Below, one piece after another: positions 45,625 to 53,978 of a stretch of DNA of 64,000 nt (positions are counted from its first letter, which is position 1; each line of letters starts with the position of its first letter). Source of the DNA: Azorhizobium sp965227945 (GTDB lineage Bacteria > Pseudomonadota > Alphaproteobacteria > Rhizobiales > Xanthobacteraceae); the NCBI GenBank assembly GCA_965227945.1, contig CBDDGQ010000006.1, positions 2,232,001-2,296,000 on the forward strand, in the 5' to 3' direction. The notes below the pieces were generated by a model. The model searched no databases and was not told where the DNA came from. It saw only the letters and a list, made by a program, of their open reading frames with translations. A program made the translations under genes and the position numbers.

Positions 45625-46562
45625 CTGACACTCCTCCTCCGGAAAAGACCGGCTTCTGGCGTCGCCTCACCAGCGGGCTGGCGCGCACGGCCACCAACCT
45701 CACCTCGGGCATCACCGCGCTGGTCACCAAGCGCAAGCTGGATGCGGCGACCCTGGAGGAGCTGGAGGACCTGCTGATCCGCGCCGATCTCGGCACCGCC
45801 ACCGCCGCCCGCATCGTGGAGGCGGTGGGCCGCGGCCGGCACGACAAGATGATCGAGCCGGACGAGGTCAAGGGCCTGATCGCCGCCGATGTGGAGGCCA
45901 TCCTCACGCCGGTGGCCACCCCTTTGGTCATCGATCCCGTCCAGAAGCCCTATGTGGTGCTGATGGTGGGGGTGAACGGCTCGGGCAAGACCACCACCAT
46001 CGGCAAGCTCGCCGCCCAGTGGCGGGCCGAGGGCAAGAAAGTGACGCTGGCCGCCGGCGACACGTTCCGGGCCGCTGCCATCGAGCAATTGAAGGTGTGG
46101 GGCGCGCGCACCGGGGCCCATGTGGTGGCCCGCGAATCCGGAGCGGATGCGGCGGGCGTCGCCCATGACGCCATCACGGAGGCCCGCGCCAATGGCTCCG
46201 ACGTGCTGCTCATCGATACCGCCGGGCGGCTGCAGAACCGCACCGAACTGATGGCCGAGCTGGAAAAGGTGGTGCGGGTCATCAAGAAGCTGGCCCCCGG
46301 CGCGCCCCATGCGGTGCTCCTGGTGCTGGATGCCACCGTAGGCCAGAACGCCTTGACCCAGGTGGAAGTGTTCACCCGCCTCGCTGGCGTCACCGGCCTG
46401 GTGATGACCAAATTGGACGGCACGGCGCGGGGCGGCATCCTGGTGGCCATCGCCGCCAAGCATGGGCTGCCGATCCATCTAGTGGGGGTGGGCGAGGGGG
46501 CCGAGGACCTGCAGCCCTTCTCCGCCCGCGACTTCGCCCGCGCCATCGCCGGCCTGTCCTGA
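45621..46562 (+). CDS. ftsY: Signal recognition particle receptor FtsY
   Basis: The 313-residue GTPase has the NG domain of FtsY. The N domain is RKLDAATLEELEDLLIRADL, the P-loop is GVNGSGKTTTIGKL, DTFRAAAIEQL is the insertion box, and LIDTAGRLQN and VMTKLDGTARGG are the GTPase motifs. It docks ribosome-SRP complexes at the membrane. It lacks the long acidic N-terminal A domain, as in many alphaproteobacteria. In Hyphomicrobiales the septation protein gene usually follows ftsY. Here a tRNA gene and an island follow instead. Confidence 0.97.
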   Translation: MTDTPPPEKTGFWRRLTSGLARTATNLTSGITALVTKRKLDAATLEELEDLLIRADLGTATAARIVEAVGRGRHDKMIEPDEVKGLIAADVEAILTPVATPLVIDPVQKPYVVLMVGVNGSGKTTTIGKLAAQWRAEGKKVTLAAGDTFRAAAIEQLKVWGARTGAHVVARESGADAAGVAHDAITEARANGSDVLLIDTAGRLQNRTELMAELEKVVRVIKKLAPGAPHAVLLVLDATVGQNALTQVEVFTRLAGVTGLVMTKLDGTARGGILVAIAAKHGLPIHLVGVGEGAEDLQPFSARDFARAIAGLS

Positions 46563-46692
46563 CCGGCGCCTCCGCTTCGGGCGCCTGCGCTGTGAGCGCG
46601 GCTGACGCCTCCTGTGCATGGCGTCGCCCTGCGGTGCAGGCCTCGCTTGACAGCATGGGGGCTCAAACCCTAAATGGCGCCTCCCAAGGTAC

Positions 46693-46768
46693 GGGGCCGT
46701 AGCTCAGATGGGAGAGCGCTGCAATCGCACTGCAGAGGTCAGGGGTTCGATTCCCCTCGGCTCCACCA
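46693..46768 (+). tRNA. tRNA-Ala (anticodon CGC), CCA encoded
   Basis: The acceptor GGGGCCG pairs with CGGCTCC and contains the G3:U70 pair that identifies alanine tRNAs. The anticodon stem CTGCA/TGCAG encloses ATCGCAC, giving anticodon CGC. The T-arm is AGGGGTTCGATTCCCCT. The CCA end is at 46766-46768. Its 3' end is repeated at 53799-53812, which marks it as the attachment site of an integrated element. Confidence 0.96.
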
Positions 46769-46769
46769 C
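46756..46769 (+). repeat. att-like direct repeat, left copy (within tRNA-Ala)
   Basis: CTCGGCTCCACCAC forms the end of the tRNA-Ala T-arm/acceptor and CCA plus one base. The same 14 bases are found at 53799-53812 in the same orientation. A tRNA 3' end repeated this way is the normal trace of tyrosine-recombinase integration. Confidence 0.65.
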
Positions 46770-46885
46770 GACCCTTCCCAGAAATCGCTGAAAAGCTAGC
46801 GTTCGTGCGGCTCGCCGCATGGGCGCTCTGCGCAAAGCCGCGCGCCTGTGGAACCAATTGGGTCACGGCGTGGAGGAGCGTCGCC

Positions 46886-47395
46886 TTCGGCCATGCCTAT
46901 GACGCCACCAACCGGCGGATCGGGCAAGGCGTCAGCGCCGCCGGCTGGATCATTCCACCCTCCAGCCCTCTCAGAACCGGCTTCGTAGCGAATGCCGTCA
47001 ATCAATACACCACCGTCGGATCGGCCCACCCGACCTATAACGGCAACGGCAATCTGACCTTCGACGGCGCGATGACTTAATAGCTACGATACGGAAAACC
47101 GGCTCGTCTGCGCCTCGGCGCCGGGCCTCTCAGCCACCTATGCCGATGATGGGCGCGGCGTGCGCAAGTCCAAGAGCCTGGAGAGCCTGGGCGGCGTCAC
47201 CACCCTCACGGTGACGGGCGAGGCCGGAGCGCTGCTGATGGACTATGACGGGTCTCCCGTCGCGATCCGTCAATGGATGGTGCGAGATGCCGTCTTGCTC
47301 GGCACGGTGGCGCGGGTCAATCCCGCGGCGGGCCGGCGCACCACCTTCATCCCCGATCTGCAAGGCTCCATCATCGCGAGCCTCGGCGGGAGAAC
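46886..47395 (+). pseudogene. Rhs/YD-repeat protein remnant
   Basis: Pieces of a C-terminal YD-repeat shell are clear: FGHAYDATNRRIGQGVSAAG, NAVNQYTTVGSAHPTYNGNG and NLTFDGAMT in one frame. After a single extra base near 47079-47080, SYDTENRLVCASAPG, ATYADDGRGVRKSK and TTFIPDLQGSIIASL follow in another frame. There is no start, no toxin tip and no immunity gene. It is a decayed fragment sitting at the left end of the island. Confidence 0.75.
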
Positions 47396-47508
47396 GAACG
47401 CTGGCCCGCCAAGCCCGACTCGCCTTTCAGAGCGTTCCCGACGGGCGAACTGCTTGAGCCAAGAATGCGTGCGCCAAGACTGCGCGTCGCCGCCAAGTGC
47501 GGCGCGCC

Positions 47509-48462
47509 CTACGGCGCGCCGAAATAGTTGGCCCGGACGGCCGCGCCGACGAGGTTAACGATCAGGCGCCCGGCCGTGATGCAGGTGATCTGGTTGAGGT
47601 CGGTGGCCGGCGTGATTTCCACCACATCCATGCCGACCACGCGCCCCTTGTTCACCAGGCCATGGATGAGGCTTCTGGCCTGCATGAAGGTCATGCCGCC
47701 CGCGCAGGGCGCGGCGACTCCGGGCGCGATGCCAGGCTCGAACGCATCCAGATCGACCGTGATGTAGTAGCGCCCCCCGGCGGGAATCCTGTCGAGCACA
47801 TGCTGGATGCCACGCTCGTGAACGTCGTAGGCGGAGATGAGGTGGGCGCCATAGGCCTTGGCGGCATCGAACTCCTCTTGCCGTCCGCTCCCGCTGGCGT
47901 GAAGACCGATCTGGAAGATCTCGCCGATATGATCCATCTCCGATGCCCGGCGGATCGGGCTGGAGAGCCCGTGCGTGACGCCGTTGATCTCCTCCCGCCA
48001 GTCGAGGTGCTGGTCGATCTGGATCAGGGTGATCGGTCCCTCGCTGTCGAGCGCCTTGAGCACCGGGATCGGAATCGAGTGATCGCCGCCGAGGATGATC
48101 GGCATCGCGCCGGCAGCGATGATCTTGCGCACGACCTCTTCGGCCCGCTGGAGATGAGCCTTCAGCTCGCGCGGATCGGCGTAGACGTCCCCACAATCGA
48201 CGGCGCGGATCGGCCGGTGATCATAGAGCGGGCCGCCAATGTCGAAATCATAGCGCTCGATGGAGCGGAGAATCCGGTCGGTCGCCCGGCGCATCGCCAG
48301 CGCGCCGCGGCTCTGGTCGCTCGCGATCTCGCCGAACGTGTAGGATTCGCCATATGGGATGCCGAGATAGGCGATATCCGCACTGAGCGCGTCAAGATCT
48401 GTGCAGGGCTCGGAATAGAGGAAGGTCCGATGCTCGGCCTTGGCGGGGATGGTCAATGGCAT
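47509..48462 (-). CDS. Agmatinase/ureohydrolase family enzyme
   Basis: The 317-residue protein has the manganese-binding motifs of ureohydrolases: GGDHSIPIPVLKAL, the QIDQHLDWREE segment (usual form DAHxD) and YYITVDLDAFEPGIAPG (usual form SxDxDxxDP). Family members release urea from agmatine, guanidinobutyrate or related guanidines. The small differences in the last two motifs suggest a substrate other than agmatine. The ATG at 48462 was chosen because the longer frame has no homology. It is the last gene of the island's minus-strand operon, 145 bases after the permease gene. Confidence 0.88.
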   Translation of the reverse strand: MPLTIPAKAEHRTFLYSEPCTDLDALSADIAYLGIPYGESYTFGEIASDQSRGALAMRRATDRILRSIERYDFDIGGPLYDHRPIRAVDCGDVYADPRELKAHLQRAEEVVRKIIAAGAMPIILGGDHSIPIPVLKALDSEGPITLIQIDQHLDWREEINGVTHGLSSPIRRASEMDHIGEIFQIGLHASGSGRQEEFDAAKAYGAHLISAYDVHERGIQHVLDRIPAGGRYYITVDLDAFEPGIAPGVAAPCAGGMTFMQARSLIHGLVNKGRVVGMDVVEITPATDLNQITCITAGRLIVNLVGAAVRANYFGAP

Positions 48463-48607
48463 GTCCGTGGTCCTTATCGTCAATGTCGCCTGCGCCGCGG
48501 GCGACGGGCGAGCCCCTGAGGGGCGGGCGGGCACCGCCCGGCCGGTGGGCGTCAGTGTCCCAGGATCTTGCTGAGGAACAGCTTGGCGCATGGGTGCGCC
48601 GGTGCGA

Positions 48608-49252
48608 TCAGATCCGGATCCTCTTCTCGAGATGCCTGCCGCACAGCGAGATCGAGAAGCAGATCACGAAGTAGATGGACGCCACGGCGCCATAGGCCAG
48701 GAACGGCTCGAACGTCGCGTTGGCGATGATCTGGCTCGCCCGGGTCAGCTCGACGAAGCCGACAATGGAGGCGAGCGAGGTGTTCTTCACGATCTGCACC
48801 ATGAGGCCGACCGTCGGTGGGACCGACAGGCGCAGGGCCTGGGGCAGGATGATCAGCAGCATCTGCTGCCAGTGCTTGAGACCGAGGCTGGAGGAGGCTT
48901 CCCACTGCCCCTTCGGCACGGCGCGGATGCAGCCGTACCAGGTCTCTGTCAGATAGGCGCTGCTATAGGCCGAGAGGCAGAGGCTGGCGGCGAACAGAGG
49001 CGTCGTCTGCATGCCCAGCAGCGCCAGCCCGAAATAGACAAGGAAGAGCTGCATCAGCAGCGGCGTTCCCTGAAATACCTGAACGTAAAGCCGCACCGGC
49101 CGGCTGGCGACGCGAGGAACGGCGAATTGCAGGCTCAGCAGGACGAGGCTGACGGCCGCACCCCCGGCGAGCGCGATCAGCGAAAGATAGAGTGTCCACG
49201 GCACCGCGGCGAGCAGGTTGCGGAAGACATCCCATGTGGTGAAATCGTTCAT
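48608..49252 (-). CDS. Polar amino acid ABC transporter permease
   Basis: The 214-residue permease has the His/Glu/Gln-type layout. VFRNLLAAVPWTLYLSLIAL is followed by RLYVQVFQGTPLLMQLFLVY and, near the end, the coupling loop with EASSSLGLKHWQQMLLIILP. It pairs with the next-encoded permease, whose gene overlaps it by 4 bases. No ATPase gene is found in the island. Confidence 0.92.
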   Translation of the reverse strand: MNDFTTWDVFRNLLAAVPWTLYLSLIALAGGAAVSLVLLSLQFAVPRVASRPVRLYVQVFQGTPLLMQLFLVYFGLALLGMQTTPLFAASLCLSAYSSAYLTETWYGCIRAVPKGQWEASSSLGLKHWQQMLLIILPQALRLSVPPTVGLMVQIVKNTSLASIVGFVELTRASQIIANATFEPFLAYGAVASIYFVICFSISLCGRHLEKRIRI

Positions 49253-49929
49253 CGCTCACCCACCGTGGCAAATTCCCCGTAGATGAAGCGGCGCCCGATC
49301 CAGGTCAGCAGTTCCCGGAAGAGGACGGCGAGGCCGAGGTAGATGAGGGTGACGACAATGTAGGCTTCGAAGTTCCTGAACGTCCGGCTCGCGATCAAGT
49401 TGGCTTCATAGGACAGCTCGGCGACCGAGATCTGGCTGCACAGCGCTGAAGCGAGCAGGATGATCACCAGCTGGCTGGTCATGGCGGGCCAGACGCGCTG
49501 GAGCGCCGGCGGAATGATGACGAGAAAGAACGCCGGGGCCGGCTTCAGCCCCAGGCTTCTGGCCGCTTCCAGCTGGCCGACGGGCGTCGCCTCGACCCCG
49601 GCGCGAATGATTTCGCAGGCATAGGCCGTGAGGTTGATCGTCAGGGCGACCAGCGCTGCCGTGACCGGATTCAGCCGCAGGCCGAGGGCCGGCAGCCCGA
49701 AGAAGATGAAGAAGATCTGGCCGAGAAACGGCGTGTTGCGGAACACCTCGACATAGCCGCGGATGAACCAGCGCAGGGCCTTCGGCCCCCACAGGCTCCC
49801 CCATGCGCACAAGGTGCCGAGACCCACGCCCAGAAACGATGAGATGAGCGTGAGCACGACGGTCATGAACAGACCATTGAGCAGGCTCGGCCAGCTGTGG
49901 AAGACATTGATGAACGATGAAAGGTTCAT
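49249..49929 (-). CDS. Polar amino acid ABC transporter permease
   Basis: The 226-residue permease of the same family has SLLNGLFMTVVLTLISSFLG, RGYVEVFRNTPFLGQIFFIF and the coupling loop EAARSLGLKPAPAFFLVIIP. Together with the shorter permease it forms a heterodimeric channel. Its start overlaps the MmgE/PrpD stop by 4 bases, so permeases and enzyme are coupled. Confidence 0.93.
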   Translation of the reverse strand: MNLSSFINVFHSWPSLLNGLFMTVVLTLISSFLGVGLGTLCAWGSLWGPKALRWFIRGYVEVFRNTPFLGQIFFIFFGLPALGLRLNPVTAALVALTINLTAYACEIIRAGVEATPVGQLEAARSLGLKPAPAFFLVIIPPALQRVWPAMTSQLVIILLASALCSQISVAELSYEANLIASRTFRNFEAYIVVTLIYLGLAVLFRELLTWIGRRFIYGEFATVGER

Positions 49930-51329
49930 TCGGAAGACATCCGCTGATTGAGCCGATCAGGGTTCGCGTTCAGAAGGTCAGGGATCGGAACCTCCGCATC
50001 CAGATCGTCAAGGGTCTGCAGAAGTCGCCGCGCCGCGGGGTCGCCGAGAACGGGCTCCGCGCAGTGCAGGAATTTCGTGCGCAGGTAGGCAGGGGGCACG
50101 GGATTGCAGGCGGTTCCGAGCGCATGGGTCTGATCGCCGGAATAGGTGCGGCCATCGCTGAGGGACAGCACGACAAACGCCCCTTCCGGCGCCGCAGCGC
50201 GCCGTTCCGCGGTCCAGATCGGACTGCTCACCATGCGCACGCGCGCCATCATCGCGCGCAGCGCGGGACTTGCGAGGACATCGTCGCGCAACTGCTCCAC
50301 GCCGGGCGCGCCGAAGCACAGGGTCGCTGCAATGGCAAATTCCATGCTGAACTGCGCCTCCCGCGGGATGGTTGGTGCGGCATATGTAAGGTTCCCCACC
50401 ACGACGGGAGGGACATCGCACAGGACGCTCTCCACGTCGTCCGGCGACAGGCCCTCGTGCGCCATGATGGCGGTCACCACGTCGACCGCCGCATGCGAGG
50501 ACAGGCAGATCGGAAATTTCTTGATGTCGATGCCGGGCGTCTCCAGGCGCCATGCGCGGCCAAGGTCGGCGAAAGCGGCGTGGTCGAAGGCGCCGTCGGT
50601 GTGAAGCGTGGCAAATCCGTTGGGATGGGTGAAGGGTTCGGCCGGGCCGCTGGCGCCGCGGGCCGCCAGAGCGGCGCATGTCAGGCCCGCTCCGCTGGCC
50701 TCGCCCGCAAGCAGCGCCTTGGCGTCGGTTGCGAAGCAGGTCTTGCTGCCGCCCGCGCCGGCCACGGCCAGCCCGATGCAGGCGCGCATCTGCCGCGCGT
50801 CGAGCCGCAACAGGTGGCCGGCCGCGACGCCGGCTCCGATCGGGCCCAGCAGGCCGGTCGTCCACCATCCCCTGTCATAGAGTTGCTGGCCGACCGCGGC
50901 GCCGACCGCATATTCGCACTCCGCACCGACAGTGATGGCCGTGATCAGCTCCGCGCCCGTCGCACCGGTCTCCTGTGCGATGGCGAAGGCCGCGGGGACG
51001 ATGACGGCTGAACCATGGACGAAGCCGGCATAGCAATTATCGTCGAAATCGAGCGCGTGGGCCGCGGTCGCGTTGCAGAATGCCGCGCCGACGGCCGATG
51101 ATCGGACGTCCGCTCCCCAGACGTCCGACCGACCCGCCGCATAGGTCCGCGCCGCGAACTGGCGCGCGGTGCCGGCCACCGGCGTGCCGGCGCCGGCGAG
51201 GGCGACGCCGACGGTGTCGATCACGCAAGCCGTCACGATCCGGCGGATGCGATCGGGAATGTCGCTGGCGGTCGCGGCTGAGGCCCAGTCCGACAGTCGC
51301 AGCGAGGGAGTGTGGGACGTGAGACTCAT
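49926..51329 (-). CDS. MmgE/PrpD family protein
   Basis: The 467-residue protein belongs to the MmgE/PrpD family. It has CVIDTVGVALAGAGTPVAGT, then FCNATAAHALDFDDNCYAGF, then ARQMRACIGLAVAGAGGSKT and KKFPICLSSHAAVDVVTAIM. PrpD dehydrates 2-methylcitrate, and other members hydrate, dehydrate or isomerise small carboxylic acids. No other methylcitrate cycle gene is present. Here it would act on a product of the imported compound. It is enclosed by transporter genes in the island operon. Confidence 0.9.
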   Translation of the reverse strand: MSLTSHTPSLRLSDWASAATASDIPDRIRRIVTACVIDTVGVALAGAGTPVAGTARQFAARTYAAGRSDVWGADVRSSAVGAAFCNATAAHALDFDDNCYAGFVHGSAVIVPAAFAIAQETGATGAELITAITVGAECEYAVGAAVGQQLYDRGWWTTGLLGPIGAGVAAGHLLRLDARQMRACIGLAVAGAGGSKTCFATDAKALLAGEASGAGLTCAALAARGASGPAEPFTHPNGFATLHTDGAFDHAAFADLGRAWRLETPGIDIKKFPICLSSHAAVDVVTAIMAHEGLSPDDVESVLCDVPPVVVGNLTYAAPTIPREAQFSMEFAIAATLCFGAPGVEQLRDDVLASPALRAMMARVRMVSSPIWTAERRAAAPEGAFVVLSLSDGRTYSGDQTHALGTACNPVPPAYLRTKFLHCAEPVLGDPAARRLLQTLDDLDAEVPIPDLLNANPDRLNQRMSSE

Positions 51330-51368
51330 CGCGAACCGCCTGCACCCAGTGCCATCCGTACCGGTTCG

Positions 51369-52151
51369 TTAATCGGGGAGTTCGCCGGCCGGCGCGCCGA
51401 GCCACTTCACGGACAGCCGGTCGATCTCGCCATTGGCCTTGGCCTCGCGGATAATCCCGTTGACCTTGTCCAGCAGCCGCGTCTCGCCCTTTACGACGCC
51501 CACATAACAGGGGGAGTTCGCCAGCACGATCTTGAGCTCCAGATCGAGATTGGGATTGCGGCGCTTGATGGCGGCGGCGACGGGAGTGCCGGACGCAAAC
51601 ATTCCGGTCTGGCCGGACATGAACGCGGCGATGGTGCTGTTATTGTCCTCGAAGCGCTGGACGACCGCCTTCGGCGCAAGGTCCTGAAGCTCCTTGTCCT
51701 GCATGGAGCCCCGCGTCACGGCGATGGTCTGTCCGGACAGATCGGCATGGTCCTTGACCGGGGGCTCCTTCTTGCCGAATACCGCGTCGAAGAACGGCGA
51801 GTAGGCGATGCTGAAGTCGATCACCTTAGCCCGCTCCTCGGTCTTTCCGAGAGAGGAGATGGTCAGATCGGTCTTGCCTGACTGGAGATAGGCGACGCGG
51901 TTGGGCGCGGTGACCGGCACAAGCTCGACCTTCACACCGAGCTTCTCGCCAATCAGGTTGGCGACATCGATGTCCATGCCGCGCGGCTGCATATCCGCGC
52001 CGACCGAGCCGAACGGCGGGTAATCGGTCGGGACGGCGACCCGGATCGTCTTGCGGGCGACGATGTCGTCCAGCGCATCAGCGACGGCCGGAACAGCGCC
52101 AAGCGTCGCCATGAGTCCGATGGCGGCTGCGAACAGAATACGTGCGGTCAT
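51369..52151 (-). CDS. Polar amino acid-type periplasmic binding protein
   Basis: The 260-residue protein has a signal peptide (ILFAAAIGLMATLGAVPAVA). It has the type II binding fold of the polar amino acid family, with RVAVPTDYPPFGSVGADMQP, VGVVKGETRLLDKVNGIIRE and TDLTISSLGKTEERAKVIDF. It should deliver an amino-acid-like or guanidino substrate to the two permeases encoded just downstream. It lies 39 bases before the MmgE/PrpD gene. Confidence 0.93.
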   Translation of the reverse strand: MTARILFAAAIGLMATLGAVPAVADALDDIVARKTIRVAVPTDYPPFGSVGADMQPRGMDIDVANLIGEKLGVKVELVPVTAPNRVAYLQSGKTDLTISSLGKTEERAKVIDFSIAYSPFFDAVFGKKEPPVKDHADLSGQTIAVTRGSMQDKELQDLAPKAVVQRFEDNNSTIAAFMSGQTGMFASGTPVAAAIKRRNPNLDLELKIVLANSPCYVGVVKGETRLLDKVNGIIREAKANGEIDRLSVKWLGAPAGELPD

Positions 52152-52250
52152 TGCCTACACCTTTATTGCCGGAAGGTTATGGTGTTGGAGAGGTTCGCGG
52201 GCGCGCCCGCGGACCCGTCATGTCAGGCCGGATCGAAGTGTATCGGGCAC

Positions 52251-52664
52251 TCAGTCCGGAATGACGGCCGTCGCGTCGACTTCGACCAGATACTCGGTGC
52301 GGGCGAAGGCGGTGACGACGATGCCGGTCGAAACCGGGAAGACGCCCTTGAGCCAACGGCCGACGACGCGATACACGTCCTCGCGGTAGCGGGGATCGGA
52401 AATATAGATCGTCAGCTTGCAGATATGATCGAGCTGGCTGCCGCATTCCTTCAGCAGCATGTCGATGTTCTGCATGGCCTGTTCGGTCTGGCCCGCCACG
52501 TCGCCAATGCATACGCACTCAGAGGTATCGAGATTCTGCCCGATCTGTCCGCGCAGGTAGACGGTTGTTCCGCGAGCAATGACGGCCTGGCAGAGATCGT
52601 TGTCGATGCTCTGCTCGGGGTAGGTCTCTTTCGTATTGAACTTGCGGATTCGGGTGTGGGCCAT
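52251..52664 (-). CDS. RidA family protein
   Basis: The 137-residue protein shows the YjgF/RidA fold: VYLRGQIGQNLDTSECVCIG, TEQAMQNIDMLLKECGSQLD and the last strand ARTEYLVEVDATAV with the conserved arginine. Family members hydrolyse reactive enamine or imine intermediates. In an operon with amidine- or amine-releasing enzymes it would clear such byproducts. It is the first minus-strand gene of the island. Confidence 0.92.
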   Translation of the reverse strand: MAHTRIRKFNTKETYPEQSIDNDLCQAVIARGTTVYLRGQIGQNLDTSECVCIGDVAGQTEQAMQNIDMLLKECGSQLDHICKLTIYISDPRYREDVYRVVGRWLKGVFPVSTGIVVTAFARTEYLVEVDATAVIPD

Positions 52665-52765
52665 CGCAGCATCCCTGATTTTGCTTGTACGCGCGCCTCA
52701 TGAGTGGCCCCGAAACCGAGACCCTTCCGGAACCCCGCGCGGGTATTCTTACGAGCCCTGAGACT

Positions 52766-52780
52766 TTACGAACGCCGTAA
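52766..52780. promoter_or_regulatory. Candidate LysR box
   Basis: TTACG and CGTAA form an inverted repeat across 5 bases within the AT-rich gap between the divergent ridA-like and LysR genes. The T-N11-A shape is typical of LysR sites. It is the only symmetrical element I find in this gap. Confidence 0.45.
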
Positions 52781-52837
52781 CATGGCGAAAAGCGATTTTT
52801 TTGCGACCCATGTTTCGTTTTTTGATATGTATCGCGC

Positions 52838-53716
52838 ATGATGAAGCTGGATTTCGATGAGCGGGACCTTCGATCGCTGCGAGTGTTCTGCGTGGTTGCG
52901 GAGGCGGGCGGGTTTGCTGCGGCCGAAAAGCGGCTCGCCATGTCAAAACCCTCGATCAGCCGCCATGTCCGCGAGGTGGAAGCGCGCCTTGGGGTCAGGC
53001 TGTGCGAACGCGGGCGCCGCGGCTTTCGTCTGACCCCGGAGGGGGACGTGGCGCTCAATCTGGCCTCGGCTGCCTTCCAGGCCCTTGGCCGCATCCGGCC
53101 CGAAATCGACGCCGTTCACGGCATCTTGTCGGGGCGACTCGCGATCGGGATCGGCGAGCACACCTTGACTCATCCCGATTGCAAACTGCCTGAAGCCCTG
53201 ACCGAAATGGGGCGTCTGGCGCCGGGGGTGGAGCCGCAGATTCTGGTGATGACATTTAACGAACTGGCGCAGTCGTTAAATGACGGTCGTGTCGACCTTA
53301 TCATTCGCGGCAAGTATACGGACGATCGCGATTTCTTCCATGTTCCGATCTTTCGCGAGATCCATAGGGTTTACGTGGCAAATTTTGTCGAAAAGGCCAG
53401 AATACCCAGCCTCTCCCTGGTCTATCGCCAGCACCCCTATGTGGAGCACGCCATCCGCTCCGGACGGTACCACCGTGGCCCCAATGCGGCAGGGCTGGAT
53501 TCCGTCGCCGCCATGATCGCGACCGGCTTTTACCAAGGCATGCTTCCGACCCATTATGGCGATCTCATCAAGAAAAGATTCAATCTGGACATAGAAGAGA
53601 CCAGCCCTGTCTATCAGCATGAGGGATGTGCGATCTTTTCCACCGCACGCCCGATCAGTCAGAGAATAAAGGTCTTCTTAAACATACTGAAGCGTGTCCA
53701 CTCTTTTCGGTCTTAG
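52838..53716 (+). CDS. LysR family regulator of the island
   Basis: The 292-residue protein has the N-terminal helix-turn-helix FDERDLRSLRVFCVVAEAGG, KRLAMSKPSISRHVREVEAR and CERGRRGFRLTPEGDVALNL. The effector domain contains SGRLAIGIGEHTLTHPD and QGMLPTHYGDLIKKRFNLD. It is divergent from the RidA-headed operon and should regulate it. The 3' part of the gene is visibly richer in A and T than neighbouring core genes. It is the last gene of the island, with the right att-like repeat 82 bases past its stop. Confidence 0.92.
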   Translation: MMKLDFDERDLRSLRVFCVVAEAGGFAAAEKRLAMSKPSISRHVREVEARLGVRLCERGRRGFRLTPEGDVALNLASAAFQALGRIRPEIDAVHGILSGRLAIGIGEHTLTHPDCKLPEALTEMGRLAPGVEPQILVMTFNELAQSLNDGRVDLIIRGKYTDDRDFFHVPIFREIHRVYVANFVEKARIPSLSLVYRQHPYVEHAIRSGRYHRGPNAAGLDSVAAMIATGFYQGMLPTHYGDLIKKRFNLDIEETSPVYQHEGCAIFSTARPISQRIKVFLNILKRVHSFRS

Positions 53717-53798
53717 AAGTAAATATACGCTTGTGACTTCGGTGCGTAACCCAATAAATGCTTCGACTCCCGAAGGTTGGGGTGCTTATTTCATTCCT

Positions 53799-53812
53799 CT
53801 CGGCTCCACCAC
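53799..53812 (+). repeat. att-like direct repeat, right copy
   Basis: CTCGGCTCCACCAC, identical to the tRNA-Ala 3' end at 46756-46769 and in the same direction. It stands alone, without the rest of a tRNA. The preceding ten bases also resemble the tRNA T-arm (7 of 10). Confidence 0.65.
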
Positions 53813-53978
53813 CCCGCGCACATTTCCCCTTCCATGATGGTGATCGCGGCCTTGGGTTGCCCGGCCGCGCATGGTCTGCATTGGTGGGCAGCGGGCCGGC
53901 GCGCCCGGCGGAGGTCTCCGGACGGTGCCCTGCGCCAAGACCGGGCGCATGAGCCGCCCCGCCTTGGGGTGACGCCGG

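Larger units (their letters stand above)
46756..53812. mobile_element. Genomic island integrated at tRNA-Ala (integrase lost)
   Basis: A segment of about 7 kb is bounded by a 14-bp exact direct repeat of the tRNA-Ala 3' end. With the bases just before it, 21 of 24 match. It holds an rhs remnant, six minus-strand catabolic/transport genes and a LysR gene. The tRNA itself is intact at the left boundary. No integrase or transposase is visible, so the element is probably an immobile relic. Intergenic DNA near the right edge is richer in A and T than the flanks. The set of enzymes reads as a self-contained catabolic module. Confidence 0.65.

Noticed and set aside
49926..51329. Methylcitrate (propionate) cycle operon because of the PrpD-like protein
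   Set aside because: No methylcitrate synthase or methylisocitrate lyase is present. The MmgE/PrpD family is broad and the neighbours point to another pathway.
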